A DNA stretch of 59,045 nucleotides. Source: an uncultured Eubacteriales bacterium (GTDB lineage Bacteria; Bacillota; Clostridia; Christensenellales; UMGS416). The notes below the pieces were generated by a model. It ran no database searches. It was not told the DNA's origin and was given only the letters and a program-made list of their open reading frames with translations. This document shows, piece after piece, positions 17,167 through 25,628 of this stretch. The DNA is taken from contig UQLW01000020.1 in assembly GCA_900542005.1 (NCBI GenBank), forward strand, positions 1-59,045, in the 5' to 3' direction. Position 1 is the first letter of the stretch; each line of letters begins with the position of its first letter. The position numbers and the translations under genes were made by a program.

Positions 17167-18330
17167 ATGGAAAAAAGGCTGTTCACCTCAGAATCCGTGA
17201 CCGAAGGGCATCCTGACAAGCTCTGCGACCAGATTGCCGATGCGATTCTGGACGCGCTGCTGGCGCAGGATCCGGCGTCGCGGGTGGCCTGCGAGGTGAC
17301 GGCGCAGCCGGGCGCGGTGCGCATCATGGGCGAGGTGACCACCCGCGCACGGGTAGACTATCCGGCCCTGGCACGGCAGGTGATCCGCGACGCCGGCTAT
17401 ACCCGGGCTGCCTATGGCTTTTCAGACAGCTGCGCGGTCGCCTGCTGCCTGCACCGCCAATCGCCGGATATCGCCCAGGGGGTGGACCGGGGCGCGCCGC
17501 TGGAGGCCGGAGCGGGCGACCAGGGGACCGTGTTTGGATATGCCTGCCGTGAAACCAGGGAGCTGATGCCGCTGCCCATCGTCCTGGCCCATAGGCTGGC
17601 CCGGCAAACCGCCGCAGCCCGGCGCGAGGGCCTGGTCGAGGGGCTCCGACCCGACGGCAAGACCCAGGTAACCGTGGCCTATGAGGACGGCCAGCCGGTT
17701 CGGGTGCAGACGATTGTGCTTTCCGCCCAGCATGACCCGCAGGCCGATACCGGCCGCCTGCGCCGGGCCCTGCGGGAGCAGGTTGTGGATCAGGCGGTCC
17801 CGGAGGCGCTCATCACGGCCGATACCCAGATCCTCATCAATCCCACCGGCCGCTTTGTGCTGGGCGGTCCTGCGGCAGACACCGGGCTGACCGGCAGAAA
17901 GCTCATGGTGGATACGTACGGCGGCTATGCCCGGCACGGCGGCGGCGCCTTCTCCGGGAAGGATCCCACCAAGGTGGACCGCAGCGGGGCCTATATGGCG
18001 CGGTATATCGCCAAAACCATTGTGGCGGCGGGCGCAGCCCAGCGCTGCGAGGTCCAGCTGAGCTATGCGATCGGCGTGGCCCAGCCCGTGTCGGTAGCCG
18101 TGGACACCCAGGGGACCAGCCGGGCCGGGGACGCCCCGATTACGCGATGGGTGGAATCCTACTTTGACCTGCGGCCCGGGGCGATCATCGCCCGCTTCGG
18201 CCTTAAGCGCCCGATTTACCGGGCAACCGCCTGCTATGGACATTTTGGCCGCAGCGGCGCCGCCTTCCCCTGGGAGCAGGTGCGGCAGGACGACTGCGAG
18301 GCGCTGAGAAGGGCGCTGCAGGGCCTGTGA
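17167..18330 (+). CDS. metK: S-adenosylmethionine synthetase
   Basis: This cytoplasmic enzyme makes SAM from methionine and ATP. The 387 residues are near the usual 390-400. Conserved segments are FTSESVTEGHPDKLCDQIAD, GAGDQGTVFGYACRET, the P-loop-like GGGAFSGKDPTKVDRSGAY and the C-terminal PIYRATACYGHFGR. The frame opens at 17101, but the ATG at 17167 has AAGGAG 8 bases upstream and begins MEKRLFTSESV. No SAM riboswitch is visible in the short upstream gap. Confidence 0.96.
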   Translation: MEKRLFTSESVTEGHPDKLCDQIADAILDALLAQDPASRVACEVTAQPGAVRIMGEVTTRARVDYPALARQVIRDAGYTRAAYGFSDSCAVACCLHRQSPDIAQGVDRGAPLEAGAGDQGTVFGYACRETRELMPLPIVLAHRLARQTAAARREGLVEGLRPDGKTQVTVAYEDGQPVRVQTIVLSAQHDPQADTGRLRRALREQVVDQAVPEALITADTQILINPTGRFVLGGPAADTGLTGRKLMVDTYGGYARHGGGAFSGKDPTKVDRSGAYMARYIAKTIVAAGAAQRCEVQLSYAIGVAQPVSVAVDTQGTSRAGDAPITRWVESYFDLRPGAIIARFGLKRPIYRATACYGHFGRSGAAFPWEQVRQDDCEALRRALQGL

Positions 18331-18378
18331 AGGCCGCCGGGCAGCGTGGGGCCGCCCCTTTCCCCGCCGCCGGTTATG

Positions 18379-18387
18379 TGATATAAT
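18379..18387 (+). promoter_or_regulatory. extended -10 promoter of the Met-rich lipoprotein gene
   Basis: TGATATAAT (perfect TATAAT at 18382-18387 with TG one base upstream) compensates for a poor -35. Transcription would start near 18394, leaving a short leader with AAGGAGAGAG before the ATG. Confidence 0.6.
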
Positions 18388-18420
18388 CATACATGCTGAT
18401 ACAGCGGAAGGAGAGAGAGT

Positions 18421-19293
18421 ATGAAACACGCTAAAAAGCTCATGGCGGCGCTGTTTGCCGTGGTCATGCTGATCGCAATGACGGCCTGCAGCCCGCAGAT
18501 GACCCTGGAGCAGAAGATGCAGAAGGCCCTGGAAAATATGAACAGCATGAAGAATGCGGATGCCGACATGAGCATGGATCTGGAAATGGGCATGATGGGC
18601 ATGACGGTCAGCATGCAGATGAAGGGCAATATCGTAACCTTTACCGATCCGGTAAAGATGAAGATGGATATGACGCTGAACGCCCTGGGCCAGGAGCAGA
18701 CGATGGAGATGTATGCCCAGCAGACGGAGGAGGGAATTACCACCTATGCGAATGCCGCCGGTACCGGTTGGCAGGTGCAGCAGCTGAGCAGCGAGGAGTT
18801 CGCCGAGCAATACAGCAGCTCTATGAACGGCTCCGCCGACGTATTCCTGAAGGCGATGAAGGATTTCACCCAGGCCGAGGGCACGGAAGAGATCAATGGA
18901 CGCAAGACCATCAAGGTGGAGGGCATGATCAACGGCGCTGATATTGCCGAGGCCCTGAAGGCCTCCGGCATGATGGACGCTATGGGCTCGGAGATGGGCG
19001 CGGCCGACCTGGACATGGAGCAGCTGGAGGAGCTGACCCAGGACATGTCCGGCATGAAGATCACCATGTGGCTGGACGACGCAAAGTATGTGCCGGTTAA
19101 GTTTGAGATGGACATGACGGAGATGATGAACGCGCTGGTGGAGAAGGCGATGGAGGGCGTCGACAGCACGGAAGAGCTGGGCGTGGACCTGAACATGCAG
19201 ATTAGCAAGTGCCGCGTGGAAATCACCTATAACAAAATCAACGACGCGGAAGATTTTACAATCCCCCAGGAGGCGCTGGACGCAGCCAAGTAA
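18421..19293 (+). CDS. Met-rich secreted lipoprotein, DUF6612-like
   Basis: This 290-residue protein has a signal peptide ending in lipobox MTAC (Cys at about 23) and should be anchored outside the membrane. It is unusually rich in methionine and acidic residues (for example DMSMDLEMGMMGMTVSMQM). The order of strands (VKMKMDMTLNALGQEQTMEMY, YTNG-like GTGWQ, EINGRKTIKVEG, KYVPVKFEMDM) fits the LppX/LolA-like fold of DUF6612 lipoproteins, proposed to bind hydrophobic molecules. Function is unknown. A strong terminator follows and separates it from the convergent esterase. Confidence 0.7.
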   Translation: MKHAKKLMAALFAVVMLIAMTACSPQMTLEQKMQKALENMNSMKNADADMSMDLEMGMMGMTVSMQMKGNIVTFTDPVKMKMDMTLNALGQEQTMEMYAQQTEEGITTYANAAGTGWQVQQLSSEEFAEQYSSSMNGSADVFLKAMKDFTQAEGTEEINGRKTIKVEGMINGADIAEALKASGMMDAMGSEMGAADLDMEQLEELTQDMSGMKITMWLDDAKYVPVKFEMDMTEMMNALVEKAMEGVDSTEELGVDLNMQISKCRVEITYNKINDAEDFTIPQEALDAAK

Positions 19294-19297
19294 AAAC

Positions 19298-19342
19298 GCA
19301 GCAGGAAAAAGGACGGCCTTCGGGCCGTCCTTTTCTGCTGCA
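19298..19342. terminator. bidirectional terminator
   Basis: A long hairpin combines GCAGCAG/CTGCTGC outer arms with an inner AAAAGGACGGCC-TTCG-GGCCGTCCTTTT stem. It lies between the convergent lipoprotein and carboxylesterase genes. Confidence 0.85.
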
Positions 19343-19375
19343 GCGCCGCCTGTGTCCAGGGCAAAAAGCGGCGGT

Positions 19376-20881
19376 TTATTTCATCCTTCCCAGGGTAAAG
19401 TCGACGTGGAAGCGCTGGCCGCCGGTCAGCGGGGCGGGGATCATCCCATTTTCCAGCCCCAGCCGCATGGCACAGGGGGATTCGGCGGTAAAGGGCGTCC
19501 AGGGGGGCAGGCCCTCGCCGTTGGGGTCGCCGGTTTTGGCGAAGTTCGCCCAATAGTCGGCCATCAGGTTGGAAAGCTCGAAATCCTTGCCGGTCAGGGG
19601 CCGCCAGCAGCGCAGCAGCGTCTGGAAAACGTACCAAAGCTCAGCGGAATGGAACGCACCGGTCAGCTGGAAATAGGCGTTCGGATCCAGCTCGCCGGGC
19701 ATCTGGCGGTCAAAGTAGTAGACATAGGCGGGCTGGCGGCCCAGCTCAAGCTGCTGCTCGGCAAAGGCGCGGGTGGCGCAGTGCATGCTGCTGACCTGGG
19801 CGGCCTCGCGCGCGGCGTCTTCGTCGCTGGCAATGCCGCAGGCCTCCAGAAAGCGCCCGGCCAGCGCCTCGCCGTAGGTCTCATGGGCATAGCGGCGCAT
19901 ACCGGCCAGATCCTGCACAGGTATGCCCTTGAATTCGTCGCAGGTATTGCCGATCAGGTAGGGGATGTCGCTGTGCTCGCCGCGAATCTGAATGGGCGAG
20001 GTGCCGTCGGGCAGCACATAACCGTCCACATTGGGCCCGAGGGAAAGGCGATGCTGGGCGGCAAGGGCCACAAGGGCCGCAGGCTCCATCCGGCGCAGCT
20101 CCTCCAGGCTCTGGGCGCCCGCCAGCTCTTGCAGGGCGAGGCCGGTCTTTTCCGCCTTGGCCAGGGGCGTGTCATCGATAGCAAAGCAGCCGATGCCGCC
20201 GCCGCTCATGGGGATGGCCTTGGCGATATCCCCGCGGCTTAAGGGCGAGGTGATCAGGGTGAGCACGCTCTTGGCGCCGGCGGACTGGCCGAATACGGTG
20301 ATGTTGTCGGGATCGCCGCCAAAGGCGGCGATGTTGCGGCGGACCCAGTGCAGCGCACAGATCTGATCCAACGTGCCATAGTTGCCGGATACGCCCCGCT
20401 CGCTTTCAGCGGACAGCTCGGGATGGGCCAGGAAGCCCAGGACGCCCAGCCGGTAATTGATGGTGACGAGGATGCAGCCGCGCTTGCAGAAGCCCTCCCC
20501 GTCGAACTCCATCTCAAAGCCATAGCCGCCGGTATAGGCCCCGCCATGCACCCAGAAGAGCACGGGGAGCCTTTCGTCGGCGGACTGGGCCGGCGTCCAC
20601 ACGTTCAGATACAGGCAATCCTCGCTCATGGGCTCCTCGACCGGGTAGAATTCCTTGGTATAGGGGAATTCCGGCGTATGCGCCCCCTGGTAAGCGATGC
20701 AGGAAAAGCGGTCCGCGAGGCGTATGCCGGTCCAGTCCTCCGCCGGCTGGGGCGCCTTCCAGCGCAGGGGGCCCACCGGCGGCTTGGCATAGGGGACGCC
20801 CTTGAAAACCGTATAGGCGGGCACGTTGCCGGGCACGCCCTGAAGGCGGCCGTTCTCCACAGTAACCTGGGTTAAAGGCAT
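19376..20881 (-). CDS. type B carboxylesterase
   Basis: The 501-residue alpha/beta hydrolase should cleave carboxylic esters. It has the family opening (GVPYAKPPVGPLRWKAPQP), the EDCLYLNVWTP motif, the oxyanion region VLFWVHGGAYTGG, the nucleophile elbow GQSAGA (Ser at about 199), a Glu in CDEFKG, and the catalytic His in GAFHSAELWYVF. No signal peptide is present, so it is probably intracellular. The ATG has AAAGGAG upstream. It stands alone between terminators; the natural substrate is unknown. Confidence 0.92.
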   Translation of the reverse strand: MPLTQVTVENGRLQGVPGNVPAYTVFKGVPYAKPPVGPLRWKAPQPAEDWTGIRLADRFSCIAYQGAHTPEFPYTKEFYPVEEPMSEDCLYLNVWTPAQSADERLPVLFWVHGGAYTGGYGFEMEFDGEGFCKRGCILVTINYRLGVLGFLAHPELSAESERGVSGNYGTLDQICALHWVRRNIAAFGGDPDNITVFGQSAGAKSVLTLITSPLSRGDIAKAIPMSGGGIGCFAIDDTPLAKAEKTGLALQELAGAQSLEELRRMEPAALVALAAQHRLSLGPNVDGYVLPDGTSPIQIRGEHSDIPYLIGNTCDEFKGIPVQDLAGMRRYAHETYGEALAGRFLEACGIASDEDAAREAAQVSSMHCATRAFAEQQLELGRQPAYVYYFDRQMPGELDPNAYFQLTGAFHSAELWYVFQTLLRCWRPLTGKDFELSNLMADYWANFAKTGDPNGEGLPPWTPFTAESPCAMRLGLENGMIPAPLTGGQRFHVDFTLGRMK

Positions 20882-21006
20882 AGCGGTTCACTCCTTTTAT
20901 CGGGATAACTTAAGTATTTCACATTTGCTTTTGCGCGTCCATGTTCAAATTTGACGAAAACACGGCGAAAATACGAAAGGCAGGCCGAACGGCGTCCTCC
21001 AGCCGG

Positions 21007-21036
21007 TAGACGCTGGCGCGGCTGATGTGCTATGAT
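21007..21036 (+). promoter_or_regulatory. promoter of the zinc-ribbon membrane protein gene
   Basis: TAGACG (21007-21012) and TATGAT (21031-21036) are 18 bases apart with TGC before the -10, making an extended -10 promoter. Confidence 0.5.
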
Positions 21037-21088
21037 GAACCGGGGACGGCTTGCGCCGGCCCCGGGAAGAATGAAGGGGGAAAGGAAG

Positions 21089-22087
21089 ATGGAAAGACAA
21101 CGGATAGCCCAGGCGCTGGCAGCTCATGGCTTCAGGGAAGGCGGGAACGTCTTTTATGGCGTGGTGGATGGATACCCGGTGATGGCGGCGCTGCTGGGGA
21201 AGGAACAGATCTATGCGGTTACGGCGACCTTTACCGTGAGGCAGCTGCCCGCAGGCGCGCAGCGCAAGGCGCTGCTGAAGGCGCTGAAGGCGCAGGCCGC
21301 CGTGAACCAGGCGCAGGGCCGGACGGCGGCGCTGACCTGGCAGGAGAAAAAGGGATACCGGCTGGAGGAGGTCGTGGAGCTGCTGCAGGCGGCGGCCGGG
21401 ACGCTGAAGGCCCATAGCGTGGAGGAGCCGGAGGACCGATGCCCCATCTGCGGGCAGGGAGAATGCGACGGCTATATCCGGTATGACGGGCGGTATGAGG
21501 TGATCCATCAGCGCTGCATCAGCGGGATGAAGGCCGAAGCCCAGCAGCAGGCGGCGGCCAACCAGGGCAGCTATGTGCTGGGTATCGTCGGCGCGCTGGT
21601 GGGCGGTCTGGTGGGCATCATCCCCACCGTGCTGTCCATATGGCTGCTGGAGCGGATCTGGAGCCTGCTGTACGCACTGATCCCCCTGGGCGCCTATTAT
21701 GGATATAAGCTCTGCGGCGGGAAGATGAACCGGGCCGCCCTGGCTACGTCGATCATCGTTTCGATACTGGACGTTTATGTGCTTCAGCTGGTGCTGCTGG
21801 TGATCGGGCTGATCGTGGAATACCAATGCTCGATGCTGGAAAGCCTGCAGCTTCTGCGGAGCGTGATAGGCGACGGGGAATTCTGGGTGAGCCTCACCAC
21901 CAACGCCTGGGACTCCTTCCTGTTCCTGGCACTGGGGATCTGGATAGCCTGGAGCCAGATCAGCCGCACCCACAAATCGGATCTCAAGGGCATACAGGAT
22001 GTGATGGCCACCATGACCCTTAAGGAAGGCGTCCAGCCGCTGGAGCAGGAGGAAGATGCGGCGCAGCAGCAGAGCCTGGAAGGATAA
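21089..22087 (+). CDS. membrane protein of unknown function with a cytosolic zinc-ribbon-like motif
   Basis: I do not recognise the family. The 332-residue protein has a soluble N-terminal domain (about 1-110), then a cysteine cluster CPICGQGEC...HQRC (about 118-144) that looks like a treble-clef or zinc ribbon. About four to five hydrophobic segments follow (SYVLGIVGALVGGLVGIIP, ALIPLGAYYGYKLC, LATSIIVSILDVYVLQLVLL, FLFLALGIWIAW). The tail is acidic and Gln-rich. I chose the ATG at 21089, preceded by a GGGGG/AAGGA run, over upstream in-frame ATGs at 21032 and 21035. Confidence 0.65.
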   Translation: MERQRIAQALAAHGFREGGNVFYGVVDGYPVMAALLGKEQIYAVTATFTVRQLPAGAQRKALLKALKAQAAVNQAQGRTAALTWQEKKGYRLEEVVELLQAAAGTLKAHSVEEPEDRCPICGQGECDGYIRYDGRYEVIHQRCISGMKAEAQQQAAANQGSYVLGIVGALVGGLVGIIPTVLSIWLLERIWSLLYALIPLGAYYGYKLCGGKMNRAALATSIIVSILDVYVLQLVLLVIGLIVEYQCSMLESLQLLRSVIGDGEFWVSLTTNAWDSFLFLALGIWIAWSQISRTHKSDLKGIQDVMATMTLKEGVQPLEQEEDAAQQQSLEG

Positions 22088-22108
22088 TACCGCCGTGGAC
22101 GGTATGAA

Positions 22109-22143
22109 AAGGGAGCGAAAAGCTTAGCTTTTCGCTCCCTTCT
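22109..22143. terminator. bidirectional terminator
   Basis: A perfect 15-bp stem (22109-22123 with 22127-22141) with a 3-base loop, AAGGGAGCGAAAAGC and its complement, sits between convergent genes. Confidence 0.85.
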
Positions 22144-22157
22144 TAATACACAGGGCG

Positions 22158-23549
22158 CTATTGGGGGCGGCAGTAGCGGTAGGCCTCGCCGCCCTTTAAG
22201 GTGTCGCCGTTGCGGGTGAGAAGTTCGGTCACGGTGACAAAGGTGAAGCCCTTTTCCCGCAGCCCCTCGATGATCTGCGGTACGGCGGCCACCGTATAGT
22301 CATGGGTATCGTGCAGCAGCACAATGTCGCCGTCGTGGGTATCGTTCAGCACGGTTTTGACAATCTGGGCGGTATCCTTGGTGAAGCTGTCAGCCGGCTC
22401 GACGGACCACTTGATAACAGGGACGGTCAGCTGATCCCGCAGCTTATAGGTCGTGGCGCCATAGGGCGGACGCAGCAGCGTGGGCCGCACGCCGCAGGCG
22501 CGCTCCACCGCGTCAGCCGTTTTGTTGATCTGCTCATTAACCTCATCCATGGAGATCTTGGTGAGGTTTTTGTGGTCGTAGGTATGATTGCCGATCTCAT
22601 GTCCCTCCTGGTGGGCGCGGGCTACCAGCTCAGGCCGCGCGTCCACGTTGACGCCCTGAACGAAAAAGGTCGCCTTCACGTCATACTGCTTCAGGATATC
22701 CAGCAGGTCGGCCGTGGTGTTCTTTGCCGGGCCGTCGTCAAAGGTGAGCGCTACAAGCTTTTTGCCGTCGCCGGCGGGCTTGCCGCCCTCGGGCGCCGTG
22801 GTGGCGGGCGTCGTGGCCAGGCTCTGCCTGGCTGCATCTACCTGCTGGGCGGACACCTGCGCTGTGACAGCCTGGCCGGAGGGCGCCGTGATGACGAGGG
22901 CCGCGCCGTCAGCCTGGGCAATGGCGTTATCCCAGGCGGCGCCCTCGCTCTGCAGCGCGTTGATCAGCCAGGGCTCCTCCTCGCTTACGGCGGCGCCGGC
23001 CGCGGCCTGCGCCCGCAGCTGGGGGGATAGGGCGTCCTGGATTTCGCCGGTCAGCTGGTAGCCGCTCAGCGGGCTGGCGGGCTGGCCGGTGGCCTTATCA
23101 TAGCTGGATAGAGAGATGAGAGGGGCTTGTCCCTGGCTCTGGCGGAGCGAATCCTGCTGGGAGAAGATGACGCTGATGATGCCGCCGGCGCTTTGGGTGA
23201 CGGCGCATTCCAGCATAAACCGCATCGGCGGTTCGCTCTGGGCCGACGCGGCTTCAAATTCATCCATACGGCGGCGGGCCTGGGCGGCCAGCTCATCGTC
23301 CAGGGCCTGAAGGCCGGTAACCGGGACGTGGGCAATCTCCAGCCGGTTTTCGTCGTGACGGCGAATCTCCATAATCTGAATGCCGTCGTAATTCTGGCCC
23401 GGCACCCAACCCATATCCAGGGACATCCAATCGGCTGGTTCCGGAGGCGCGGCCTGGGCGACCGGGGCCTGTTGCGGGGCGGAGCAGGCGCTGAGCATAA
23501 GGGCGAAGGCCAGCAGGAAGAGCAGGGGACAAAACAGTTTTCTACGCAT
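22158..23549 (-). CDS. lipid-anchored polysaccharide deacetylase (NodB domain)
   Basis: This 463-residue lipoprotein (lipobox LSAC) is expected to deacetylate peptidoglycan or another surface glycan. After a DUF3298/PdaC-like N-terminal region (VPVTGLQALDDELAAQARRRM) and a linker rich in Ala, Gln and Thr, the NodB domain has TFDDGP (about 268), the metal motif GNHTYDH, RPPYGA and the late LLHDTHDY. Catalytic Asp and His residues are present. The frame starts with a GTG four codons earlier, but the ATG at 23549 has GAGGTG 9 bases upstream. Alternative substrates such as chitin oligomers cannot be excluded. Confidence 0.88.
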   Translation of the reverse strand: MRRKLFCPLLFLLAFALMLSACSAPQQAPVAQAAPPEPADWMSLDMGWVPGQNYDGIQIMEIRRHDENRLEIAHVPVTGLQALDDELAAQARRRMDEFEAASAQSEPPMRFMLECAVTQSAGGIISVIFSQQDSLRQSQGQAPLISLSSYDKATGQPASPLSGYQLTGEIQDALSPQLRAQAAAGAAVSEEEPWLINALQSEGAAWDNAIAQADGAALVITAPSGQAVTAQVSAQQVDAARQSLATTPATTAPEGGKPAGDGKKLVALTFDDGPAKNTTADLLDILKQYDVKATFFVQGVNVDARPELVARAHQEGHEIGNHTYDHKNLTKISMDEVNEQINKTADAVERACGVRPTLLRPPYGATTYKLRDQLTVPVIKWSVEPADSFTKDTAQIVKTVLNDTHDGDIVLLHDTHDYTVAAVPQIIEGLREKGFTFVTVTELLTRNGDTLKGGEAYRYCRPQ

Positions 23550-23668
23550 GCGGATATCCACCTCAGGTATCGTTCATTCGAGGATAAGACGTAGAAAAAA
23601 GGGATTTAATTCCCGAAAAACGTTGGAAAAAGAGGAAAAATGACGAAGGCGCGCCAAAGGGCGGCGCA

Positions 23669-23697
23669 TTGACGGAAAGGGCGAATTGTGAAATAAT
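23669..23697 (+). promoter_or_regulatory. promoter of the Fur-family gene
   Basis: TTGACG (23669-23674) and AATAAT (23692-23697) are 17 bases apart, 42 bases before the ATG. The AT-rich AATTGTGAAATAATAAG across the -10 could also be a self-operator, but its symmetry is weak. Confidence 0.55.
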
Positions 23698-23739
23698 AAG
23701 AAAAACGGCAAAAAGCCGGGCAGGCAGGGGGCGAGGCAG

Positions 23740-24162
23740 ATGGCGACGGGCAAATCCCGCCAGACCAAGCAGCGGGAGACGATCCTGGCCGTCCTACAGG
23801 AGGCAGGCGCGGCGCTGAGCGCCGATCAAATCTGGGAGGCGGCGCGCCTGCGCCTGCCCTCCATGGCCCTGACCACGGTATACCGGAACCTGGACCGGCT
23901 GCTGGAGCAGCGGCTGATCAGCGCGGTGCTGCTGCCCGACGGAGGGGCCACCCGCTACATGCCGGCCGGCGGGCACCGGCATCACCTGGTATGCATGGGC
24001 TGCGACCGGACCATCGACCTGCCCAGCTGCCCGCTGGAGGCGGTGGAGGCGGAGCTGGAGCAAAAGACCGGCTTTTCCATCGCGCGGCACAGCCTGGAGA
24101 TCTACGGCTACTGCGCCCAATGCCGCAAGCGGCATCAGGAGCGGGACCACGAAACGACCTAA
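23740..24162 (+). CDS. Fur family metal-dependent transcriptional regulator
   Basis: The 140-residue protein has the Fur layout: winged helix (LSADQIWEAARLRLPSMALTTVYRNLDRLLEQ), then the dimerisation domain with GHRHHLVCMGC and a second CAQC pair for structural zinc. Two CxxC pairs and the HxHH-type site fit Fur, Zur or PerR. The sequence alone does not tell which metal; the classic PerR histidine/aspartate set is not evident. It is preceded by GGGGGCGAGG and followed by a leaky-looking terminator. No metal uptake genes are adjacent; the DUF1294 and sbcDC genes follow. Confidence 0.88.
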   Translation: MATGKSRQTKQRETILAVLQEAGAALSADQIWEAARLRLPSMALTTVYRNLDRLLEQRLISAVLLPDGGATRYMPAGGHRHHLVCMGCDRTIDLPSCPLEAVEAELEQKTGFSIARHSLEIYGYCAQCRKRHQERDHETT

Positions 24163-24163
24163 G

Positions 24164-24188
24164 AAGGACCGGAAGCCCGGCCCTTTTT
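24164..24188 (+). terminator. probable terminator after the Fur-family gene
   Basis: AAGGACCGG pairs with CCGGCCCTT with one A-C mismatch and is followed by a T-run. It may be partial. Confidence 0.5.
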
Positions 24189-24211
24189 CTGTAGGATCAG
24201 GGAGGCGCGCT

Positions 24212-24475
24212 ATGTTTGGGGTGATCTATGGGATTGCGGTTAACCTGCTGGCCCTGGCGCTGTGCGGCCTGGACAAGGCCAGGGCCAGAAAGGGCGGCTG
24301 GCGAATTCCGGAGCGCACGCTGCTGAGCCTGTGCGCGCTGGGCGGCGCGCCGCTGTTCTGGGTGGGCATGCGGCTTTTCCACCACAAGACGCGGCACAGG
24401 CGCTTTGCGGTAGGCGTGCCGGTCATGGCAGTATTTTGGATCGGGCTTATGGCCGCCTGGCTGGCGGTGGGGTAA
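24212..24475 (+). CDS. DUF1294 family small membrane protein
   Basis: The 87-residue protein has two hydrophobic segments around a conserved basic stretch: DKARARKGGWRIPERTLL, then LGGAPLFWVGMRLFHHKTRH and a final hydrophobic helix. This is the DUF1294 pattern; no biochemical role is known. The ribosome site is GGGAGG. It ends 10 bases before sbcD and is probably transcribed with sbcDC. Confidence 0.85.
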   Translation: MFGVIYGIAVNLLALALCGLDKARARKGGWRIPERTLLSLCALGGAPLFWVGMRLFHHKTRHRRFAVGVPVMAVFWIGLMAAWLAVG

Positions 24476-24485
24476 AGGAGGAAGC

Positions 24486-25628
24486 ATGAAGCTATTGCAC
24501 ACGGCGGACCTGCACCTGGGGAAGCGGCTCAACGAGATCAGCCTCCTGGAGGATCAGGCCGGCATGCTGGAAGAGCTGTGCCGCCTGGCGCGCCAGACGG
24601 GTGCGGACGCGCTGGTGATTGCCGGGGATATTTACGACAAATCGGTGCCGCCGGCTGAGGCGGTGGAGCTGTTCAGCGATTTTGTTTCATCGCTGGCTGC
24701 CGACGGGGTCATGCTGTATGCGATAGCCGGCAACCATGATTCCGGCGAGCGCCTGGCCTTTGCCCACAGGCTCCTGGCCCGCCAGGGCGTGCATTTTGCC
24801 GGCCAATATGACGGGCAGATTATGGCCGTATGCCAACGGGACGAATATGGGCCGGTGAATTTTTACCTGCTGCCCTTCCTCAAGCCGGGCCGGGTGAAGC
24901 GCTGGTTCGGCCAGGTGGAAAGCTATGAGGACGCGGTACGGGCCGTACTGGAGGCGGCGCGGGTGGACTTCTCCGGCCGCAATGTACTGGTGGCCCACCA
25001 GTTCGTCACGGCGGGCGGAATGCAGCCGGAGCGCTCGGAATCCGAGACTGAGCCTGTCGCCGTGGGCGGCGCCTACAGCCTGGACGTTTCAGCGCTGGAG
25101 GGCTTCGACTATGTGGCGCTGGGCCATATCCACCGGGCCCAGGCCATGGGGCGCCCGGCCGTACGCTATGCCGGCTCGCCGCTGAAATATTCCTTCTCCG
25201 AGGCCCGGCATGACAAGAGCGTGATGCTGGTGGAGCTGAAGGAGAAGGGCTGCGTGGAGATGACGGCGCTGCCGCTGGCGCCCAAGCGGGACATGCTGGT
25301 GGTGGAGGGGCCGCTGGAGGCCCTGCTGGCCGCCGGGGAGCCCAGCGACAGCTTTGTCCGGGCCATATTGACCGATGAGGGGCCGGTGCTGGACGCTGCG
25401 GCCCGCCTGAAGACGGTCTATCCCAACCTGCTGCGGATTGATTTTCCCGCCGGCCCCCTTCAGGCGCAGGGAGATCTGGCGGCCGACGCCCAGGCGGTGG
25501 AGCAGCTCAGCCCGCAAGAGCTGCTGGAGAATTTTTTCATCGCGGTCCAGGGACGGCCCATGAGCCGGCAGCAGCGGGAGATGGCCCGAAAGGCGCTGGA
25601 AGGAGGGGAGCGGGATGCGGCCCAATAA
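24486..25628 (+). CDS. sbcD: exonuclease subunit SbcD
   Basis: SbcD is the Mre11-type nuclease of the SbcCD complex, which opens hairpins and processes double-strand ends. The 380 residues carry the metallophosphoesterase motifs DLHLGK (8-13), GDIYDK (from 47), GNHD (82-85), AHQF and GHIH. The start has AAAGGAGG upstream. Its 3' end overlaps sbcC by 14 bases, indicating coupled translation of the complex. Confidence 0.95.
   Translation: MKLLHTADLHLGKRLNEISLLEDQAGMLEELCRLARQTGADALVIAGDIYDKSVPPAEAVELFSDFVSSLAADGVMLYAIAGNHDSGERLAFAHRLLARQGVHFAGQYDGQIMAVCQRDEYGPVNFYLLPFLKPGRVKRWFGQVESYEDAVRAVLEAARVDFSGRNVLVAHQFVTAGGMQPERSESETEPVAVGGAYSLDVSALEGFDYVALGHIHRAQAMGRPAVRYAGSPLKYSFSEARHDKSVMLVELKEKGCVEMTALPLAPKRDMLVVEGPLEALLAAGEPSDSFVRAILTDEGPVLDAAARLKTVYPNLLRIDFPAGPLQAQGDLAADAQAVEQLSPQELLENFFIAVQGRPMSRQQREMARKALEGGERDAAQ

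Noticed and set aside
23600..23640. GGGATTTAATTCCC as an operator palindrome between the deacetylase and Fur-family genes
   Set aside because: Symmetry is broken in the centre and the site is not aligned with either promoter.
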